Of a DNA stretch of 64,000 bases, positions 58,590 to 64,000 are shown piece by piece. The number at the start of each line of letters is the position of its first letter. Within the stretch, counting starts at the first letter, position 1. The position numbers and the translations under genes are program-made. The DNA is from Termitomyces sp. T153. Taxonomy: Eukaryota > Basidiomycota > Agaricomycetes > Agaricales > Lyophyllaceae. The stretch covers positions 175,592 to 239,591 of the forward strand of contig JACKQL020000075.1 in the NCBI GenBank assembly GCA_018296165.2. The letters run 5' to 3'. Below the pieces are notes generated by a model. That model saw only the letters and a list, made by a program, of their open reading frames with translations, was not told the DNA's origin and searched no databases.

Positions 58590-59659
58590 TTCTCATGCTT
58601 CTTGGTTTTTCTGGGATGTTATATTCTGTTACATGGCTATCACATATATATCGTGTATCCTCCTTCTCAACCCCCCTCATATTCAACTCACTCTTTCCTA
58701 ATTCTTAATTAGGTCTTCTCTCGCTCTTATATTGCAGGCTGCCAGTAATCTTGATTGCATATGTGAGATACCCACTGCGCGCTCATGGCAGAAATATAAG
58801 GACATCTTTTTGCGCGGTTACTATAGCACTCCTCGTTGACAACAATATTGTCACTCATTATCAGGAACTGCGTTAATTTAAGTAGTCGTCCTTACTACAG
58901 ATGAGTCAGGAACCCTCATCAGACAAGTTCCAAGTTTTCGAGTGTTATTGGAATCAAGGTGAGTGAGAGTAAGTAAGTATCATGAACCGCGCTCGCTCTT
59001 TGGTTGATACACGCGAAATTTTCGGAAGTGGAAAGGTTGGATCGACGGTGAGAGGTTTAGGTCGACTGTTGAGGCCTACGTACGATGAGAGGGTCTTCTG
59101 CCGATTCGAAAAAAAAAGATTTTTACTCACACTTTTGGGTATGTCAAACAGCACGGATCAAACGCGCTACTTTTCGTTTGCCAAGTACAGAAGGCTTGGA
59201 GCGGATATGGGAACTGTAAGTACCAGTAGAAATCCATCAAGTCATCCGAGGATTGGTAAGAGAGGGCGGGTACATCTCAATACAGCCGTACATGCAGACG
59301 TAGGCCCACGCATCGACCGCAACATTTGGAGGAACGTTGGCAAGAAAAAAAGATCGGAGTCCTGGACACTGATATATCAAACAGGCGGCGGTAGATCCTT
59401 AGAGTGAAACTGGCTATAGGAGCCGTAGTGCGTGAGCCATCCGAATTGGTTCTGTTGATTCTACCAAACAATCTGGTATGTCAAGTGATGCTTTTCGTTT
59501 GCGTCTTCCTTCCAGCAATTTTTGATGAGACTTAAGGCCTAAGGAGTACTACCAAAATACGATGACTCTTACAGAGTCATCAACACTGATGTCAAAGAGG
59601 CTCAAGGGCTAAACGCCACCAAAGAGTTAGTTGGTGATCACATCGCACAACTTCAAGAA
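58590..59659. other. Intergenic region
   Basis: A 141-codon plus-strand frame (58982-59407) starts with RARSLVDTREIFGSGKVGST but has no recognisable family. No RNA or repeat structure seen. Confidence 0.35.
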
Positions 59660-60488
59660 CATCCTGCACGGCGCCATATTGGGCGCCGTTGGTTCCGACA
59701 TGCAAGACAATGCCAAAACTGACCAGGGTCATTGCGTGTCCTGGAAATGAAAATGTAAGGTATTTCAGCCATATATAAATTTGACCGTTCTTTTGGGCTA
59801 ATGTGACAATAGTGTCACCATGCGTGAAAGTGAACGTGCCCCGAGAAGGCTCTGTAGCATCCTATAGAGAATCAGCGACATATCCTCCCAAAAACAACTA
59901 ATTCGTATCCATTTCATACTATTTCCCTGTATTGGAGTTGATCAGCTGCATATATTGTAATCGAATCGACTTCATACAGGCGTTACTGAGTTCCGCAACA
60001 TAAGTCGTATCAGTGAGCTCCGGATTGTCAGTTGCAGAGCCAAAATATATCTTCCCTGCAGCGACTGCAACATTTGCGAGCCCAGCGTCGGATGTTCCAG
60101 TATGTAAAGCAGCCCCGCTGGTGCAGGTTCCGGTTGTGGTTCCACCAGGACTTGCGGTCTAGGTTAGAAAAGGATGAGTTTACTTAGTGTCACGGGGAAG
60201 GTATTACTTGCTTGCAAACATTGTGAATAGGAAGAGTTAACGGTGACACAAGTCCAGCCATAAAAACAGGTCTATTAAACAGTTAAGCACAGGTAGCCTG
60301 TCCTCGAGCGAGTCGAGCGCAGTACCATTGGTCCCGTCCAACCAGTGCCACCACCTGTTCGAAAAATGAGGAAAAAGCTGAAAACATGTAGAGAGAGTGT
60401 GTGTCTGACATTGTCCCCAGGCTGAAGATTGAGCTATGGCGAGAGGGATCAAGGCAAAGATAGCCGCAAAAGGGAAGGGAAGTTTCAT
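59660..60488 (-). pseudogene. CBM1-GH10 endo-xylanase, truncated
   Basis: ATG 60488 begins MKLPFPFAAIFALIPLAIAQ, a signal peptide. Exons 60488-60410, 60354-60326, 60271-60212 and 60158 downward join to give a complete fungal cellulose-binding domain: QCGGTGWTGPMTCFYGWTC then VTVNSSYSQCLQ, with all family Cys, Gln and aromatic residues. After a short linker come GH10 pieces [30 protein letters not shown] and DATEPSRGTFTFTHGDTI. The introns are 53-55 nt; the third (60211-60159) appears to use a GC donor (GCAAGT). After NSMKW the expected donor reads AT instead of GT. Beyond about 59740 similarity fades and neither catalytic Glu of GH10 is found. It would have been a secreted xylan-degrading enzyme of plant litter or wood; now it is inactive. 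Confidence 0.8.
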
Positions 60489-61191
60489 TATATTGACTGT
60501 TCTTGAGAACCAAAGCTCATCTCGTTATATATCCACCCCATGCTGAAGAAGTTCGGGAAGCCTCAGTATTCATATCAGACCGTAGCCGCCATTTGTAGTA
60601 GTGTTTGTTCATGATCGGGGAATGCTTGAACTGTAGGCCTGCCGCCAATGGAAAGTAAGAGGAGTGAACTTGAAGTTCGTGCGGTAACAACTGCAACGTG
60701 GCTGCTGGAAAATGCAAGGATAATGGGGCTGGAAGGATAAAAAAGTTGTCAGTGATGATTCGAGACAGTACACTGAAACTATGTACCTCGGCGGAAATAA
60801 ACAGAGTAACGGACGCAGGCCCACGAACTCAATGTTCATGGGCCCGAGTGATGACGTGGCACGCCGAGGGACCTCCACACATCGAACGACAATTTTGGAA
60901 CTTGATATAGTGTACCATCTGTATAGCCTCGAGTATCCGTGTACTTCGTGCATCTCCTCAAGAGGTCGGACCACTCAATCTATTTCTATGTCAGATACCA
61001 AGCTATTTCCATGTGTGCTAAAAGCAAAGTACCCAAAAAGGTTGCAAGCCATACAGGCGCTCGACGAAAGTCCAACGACAGGCTGATCCAACGATTGAGC
61101 TGCACAACTGATCAAAAGCAATGACCCAAGAACTACAAAGTGATAAGATTCAGCTGCACATGACGGGAGGTAATTTCACCCACTATCTTCC
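60489..61191. other. Intergenic region between xylanase remnant and phosphotransferase gene
   Basis: The left part is the former xylanase promoter, with a minus-strand TATATAACG about 35 bp from the ATG. No gene is recognised in the rest; the frame at minus 60609-60974 has no family resemblance. Confidence 0.4.
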
Positions 61192-62109
61192 TTACACCCA
61201 GTTCAAACTGGCCGCCATCCTATCCAGCCACTTTTCCTGCTTGAAATGCGGCCCACATATGAACGGTATAAAAGCCTGCCAAAGCCAGTCGTCCGTTCCA
61301 CTAAGACGTTCCATCCTATTCTGGCGCGTCATCGCCACATACTCAAACCAAAGGGGATAAAACCCTGCCCATGCCCAGTCTATGATCCAAAGCCGACTAT
61401 CTTCGCCTACGATTATATTCCGCAGGCTGAGATCCTGATGCGTTAGTACGAGGGGTTTGGAATCGTCAAAAAGCTCGCGTCTTGAGGAGTCATCTTGAGG
61501 TAAGCGGTGGTGAAAATCTGCTGTCATCTTGTGACGTTTGTTGAAGAAAATTGAAAGCTCCGAATACGAGGCAAACGGACCGCGCCAACTTTGAATTGCC
61601 CCAAAAACAGGAGATTCGCAAATCCGCGGTCCTTGAGCGCTTAGTGGACCCGGCGGTGTCGTAGCAGAAGCTTCGAAGCGACGGAGCTGACGAATGTAGG
61701 AACGCAATCTGAAAGCGACGCATACTTTTCGCCAGGTTGAAAGGGTTGGCCAGATTCGAGCCAGGGTCGGACCGGAGATGTAGTCCATAACAATCCACGG
61801 AGTCAGGTTTTCTACGACAACACGACGGACACGTGGGACGGGAATGGTTGTCTCTGCAAACACAAGGTCGAGAGCGTTTGCTTCCGCTGCATCGACAATG
61901 TCATCGTCCCTGTCCTGAGAACGTTTAGCAACGGTGTTGGGAGTCAGTTTCAAGATAGAGTCGGAGAAAATGGGTCCATGGGGGTTTAGTGGGTTTAGTC
62001 TGGGAGCGTTCTTCTTGAGGTTGAGTATTTCGTCATCACTAAGATGATCGACATCCGACGGCTGGAGGCACATGCAAGCAGCGTAGGTGAGCACAGGCAG
62101 ATGTAGCAA
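61192..62109 (-). CDS. APH-type phosphotransferase/kinase-like protein
   Basis: An uninterrupted frame of 305 codons. The N-terminal part has HLSDDEILNLKKNAPRLNP and SILKLTPNTVAKRS (the Lys-containing strand of the nucleotide lobe), then ANALDLVFAETTIPVPRVRR, WIVMDYISGPTLARIWPTLS, PLVLTHQDLSLRNIIVGEDS with the catalytic Asp and Asn, and RLWIIDWAWAGFYPLWFEYV with the metal-binding Asp. This is the aminoglycoside phosphotransferase fold, which in Agaricomycetes forms a large family of unknown small-molecule or protein kinases; drug resistance should not be assumed. The start is uncertain: the N-terminus before PSDVDHLSD is atypical, and upstream minus-strand text (AKWLIYTFFGVIADVLDVVL, 62230-62170) may be an earlier exon with a membrane segment. 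Confidence 0.8.
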   Translation of the reverse strand: MLHLPVLTYAACMCLQPSDVDHLSDDEILNLKKNAPRLNPLNPHGPIFSDSILKLTPNTVAKRSQDRDDDIVDAAEANALDLVFAETTIPVPRVRRVVVENLTPWIVMDYISGPTLARIWPTLSTWRKVCVAFRLRSYIRQLRRFEASATTPPGPLSAQGPRICESPVFGAIQSWRGPFASYSELSIFFNKRHKMTADFHHRLPQDDSSRRELFDDSKPLVLTHQDLSLRNIIVGEDSRLWIIDWAWAGFYPLWFEYVAMTRQNRMERLSGTDDWLWQAFIPFICGPHFKQEKWLDRMAASLNWV

Positions 62110-62350
62110 AACGGAGTGTATTCACATCAATGCTCCTTTGCGGTCTTTTCTCAGGGATTGCGTATGTCAGGACCACGTCCAGGACATCCGCTATGACGCC
62201 GAAGAATGTGTAGATCAGCCATTTGGCATTCACCATAATGAATGTGCGCTGGCGAGGCTCGCGGAGGGAAAGGAATTGCCAGACCAGTTCACGACACATA
62301 AGTGAAGTTGAAAGCAACGTGGTTAATTGGGAAAGAAATTCCCACACCAA

Positions 62351-63440
62351 GACGCCGGAAGTTCAGACATTTACATGATGATCGTCAAGCCCAAACCAGA
62401 GGATCTTGCCATAATTAAAGATACACAAAGTACATGCAAAAACATTTGGGAGATGATTGCCACTTGCAAAAGGATAAGTAACGGGCTTGGAAGTAATTGT
62501 AAATCGATGCCCGAGTCTCGATGAAGGCCCATCCGCGATGCTTCGACGTCATTGATGTATACAGATAACGTAGAATTCGGAGGACAACAAAGAGAAGAGT
62601 ATATTCACCTCAAGCTCGACAAGGCTCAGTAATGTATTCGTACAACCACAGAGTATACTAAACTTTTGAGAGCATTCGACAAGAGTCTTCTCATTGCCAT
62701 AAAGGTGAAGAATAAACTGGGGAGCGCCGTAAAAAGGAAGGAATTGGAATTGGGGCTGCCTTACTGCTTGGTTTGGGAATCCGTTAGGCGAGAGGAAAAT
62801 GGATTCAAAACTATTATTTATTGGACCAACAAGACTGGCCATATCTCATTCAGGCCTACTGTGCATGCACAAAAACTGACCAAGTCCATCCTATGAGGCG
62901 GCGTCAAGACCATGGCTACGAACATGAAGTTCATAACCAGACAAAGGTGGCGAAGGTGATCGAAAATGCTCGCCCAGTTTAAATTTGACCCTGCAAAGGG
63001 TTGGCAAGCGTTGGCGAGCGGGGCAAGCTAGTTATATAGTTTCCAAAAGTCAGACCTGACTTAGGACTCGTGGACTCGTTCTTGATTTGGAAGTTAGTGT
63101 TATACGTCGCAACTGAGACCCGAGCGAAGCGAGGGGCTCAGCTAAAAGAATCGCGTTGGCGAAGAGCTGATAACAGGCAACAGGCTGACGATTAGCCAGC
63201 CACCTGTTTCGCTTTTATACCAAAGCTCATCAGGCCTATGTTATCAGAGTCGATATGTCCAGACTAATACCGATTGAATAATCGGAGGCCGTCTGGCCCT
63301 TGCTGACTGATAAAACGTCGCACGATTACTGCGCATTACTCATCGTGACATATCCGCAGTCCAATAGCAAAAACATAGCGGAGGCACACGACAATAGCGT
63401 GTGCGCCACGAAGCAAACTCACCATATGGTTATTTGTTAT
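62351..63440. other. Right-arm intergenic, probably subtelomeric
   Basis: No recognised gene. A GC-richer stretch at 63115-63160 contains GACCCGAGCGAAGCGAGGGG, an imperfect palindrome. Short frames at 62549-62896 and 63300-63587 are unassigned. Confidence 0.4.
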
Positions 63441-63442
63441 AA

Positions 63443-63589
63443 CCCCGGGCCGGCTATTCCGGCTTCACACCTGGTAACGCTACAATGCGATAGCCGGTAC
63501 CCGGAATCAAATCATGACGTCATTCATGATTCGATCATATCACAGTCTAATCAAGAGAAGCGGACCTACCGTGATCGATCCGATTGATC
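63443..63589. repeat. Cluster of palindromes near the right end
   Basis: An inverted repeat pairs CCGGGCCGGCTAT (63445-63457) with ATAGCCGGTACCCGG (about 63490-63504). A perfect palindrome ATGACGTCAT lies at 63514-63523 inside a wider AATCATG...CATGATT arm pair. CGATCCGATTGATCG at about 63575-63589 is another short inverted repeat. Their function is unknown. Confidence 0.7.
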
Positions 63590-63895
63590 GGGAGACCCTA
63601 ATCAGCGACTCAATGTCATTGCGATGATCCGACACGCCAATCCCGCCGAAGCAGGGACGCATCAAACCGTGTGGCAGCGTCAACTTAGCCGGCTCGGGTG
63701 GCCGGTACAGACAGTGCCCTATAGCGGGGCTTAGTGTTATCTAGAGAAAAAAAAAATGGACTTAGGGTGGACTAGGGTTGGAAAATTTTAGCTAGTATAC
63801 GAGTCCGAAGTTTTAATGCTAAAACTTCCAGGATTTGGACCCAGTGCTATGGGTCAGAAAGTGGTTGAATTACTTAAGTGTAACAGTATTTAAGG

Positions 63896-64000
63896 TTCCT
63901 TAGTGTTAGTGTGTGTTAGTGTTAGTGTTAGTGTTAGTGTTAGTGTTAGTGTTAGTGTTAGTGTTAGTGTTAGTGTTAGTGTTAGTGTTAGTGTTAGTGT
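63896..64000 (+). repeat. Tandem TTAGTG hexanucleotide tract, telomere-like
   Basis: From about 63900 to the end of the window the sequence is almost pure TTAGTG repeats (about 16 units), with one extra TG dinucleotide near 63912. The G-richer strand runs 5' to 3' toward the right edge, the orientation of a right chromosome end. The usual fungal unit is TTAGGG. It may be a variant telomere, a degenerate subtelomeric tract, or a simple internal repeat. Confidence 0.9.

Noticed and set aside
61192..62109. Antibiotic-resistance aminoglycoside phosphotransferase
   Set aside because: The fold is APH-like, but such genes are abundant in mushroom genomes and have no known link to aminoglycosides. 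A resistance label would be misleading.
1..64000. CRISPR arrays, bacterial operons, riboswitches or a secondary-metabolite cluster
   Set aside because: The window is eukaryotic with spliced genes. There are no spaced direct-repeat arrays, and no NRPS, PKS, terpene-cyclase or P450 motifs were recognised.
1..64000. tRNA genes
   Set aside because: I looked for B-box sequences of the GGTTCGANTCC type on both strands and found none with a convincing cloverleaf context. A dedicated scan could still reveal one.

Overview
This window is nuclear DNA of a basidiomycete fungus, most likely a mushroom-forming Agaricomycete. The evidence is many introns of about 42-60 nt per gene, an SKN7-type regulator with an HSF domain and a receiver domain, an ATG13 homologue, a CBM1-GH10 xylanase remnant, and gene families typical of that class (DUF6534 membrane proteins, DUF6699, F-box/LRR proteins, FunK1-like kinases). 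Exon joins were inferred by eye from GT/AG signals and protein-family continuity.

Layout. Positions 1-8,930 are a decayed transposon block: AT-rich and almost free of CpG, with minus-strand Ty3/gypsy remnants, an inactivated Tc1/mariner transposase and two adjacent solo-LTR-like units. CpG-normal DNA begins sharply near 8,935. The first gene is IML2/TTC39-like (minus), with a weak ORF upstream of it. Next come a decayed DUF6534-like gene, a DUF6699 gene with a triplicated upstream repeat, a clearly broken sugar transporter (17.2-19.7 kb), and an intact TCF25/RQC1-like gene (20.9-24.0 kb).

From 24 to 36 kb the DNA is gene-poor and full of duplicated fragments: a copy of the IML2 3' end, a small two-exon hypothetical gene, an interrupted F-box gene, and a dead copy of an aspartic protease. 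A compact intact stretch follows: tartrate/isopropylmalate dehydrogenase-like gene (36.3-37.5 kb), kinase-like debris (39-41 kb), SKN7 (42.9-46.4 kb), DUF6534 (47.7-49.7 kb), and an A1 aspartic protease (50.8-52.6 kb). The protease is the intact partner of the dead copy at 34-35.7 kb, in inverted orientation.

The right part carries a U2 snRNA gene (54.35-54.53 kb), a repeatedly damaged ATG13 gene (56.5-58.6 kb) plus a second ATG13 fragment (53.4 kb), a truncated xylanase, and an APH-type phosphotransferase gene (61.2-62.1 kb). The last 100 bases are a tandem TTAGTG tract with the G-rich strand pointing to the right end. With the nearby palindromes and the density of broken genes, this suggests a subtelomeric position, though an internal hexanucleotide repeat cannot be excluded.

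There is no operon-like organisation. The genes serve unrelated housekeeping and secreted functions. The main theme is decay and duplication around a few intact genes. I did not find a clear undescribed multi-gene system. The strongest leads are the variant telomere-like tract, the multiply disabled ATG13 and the inverted protease duplication.
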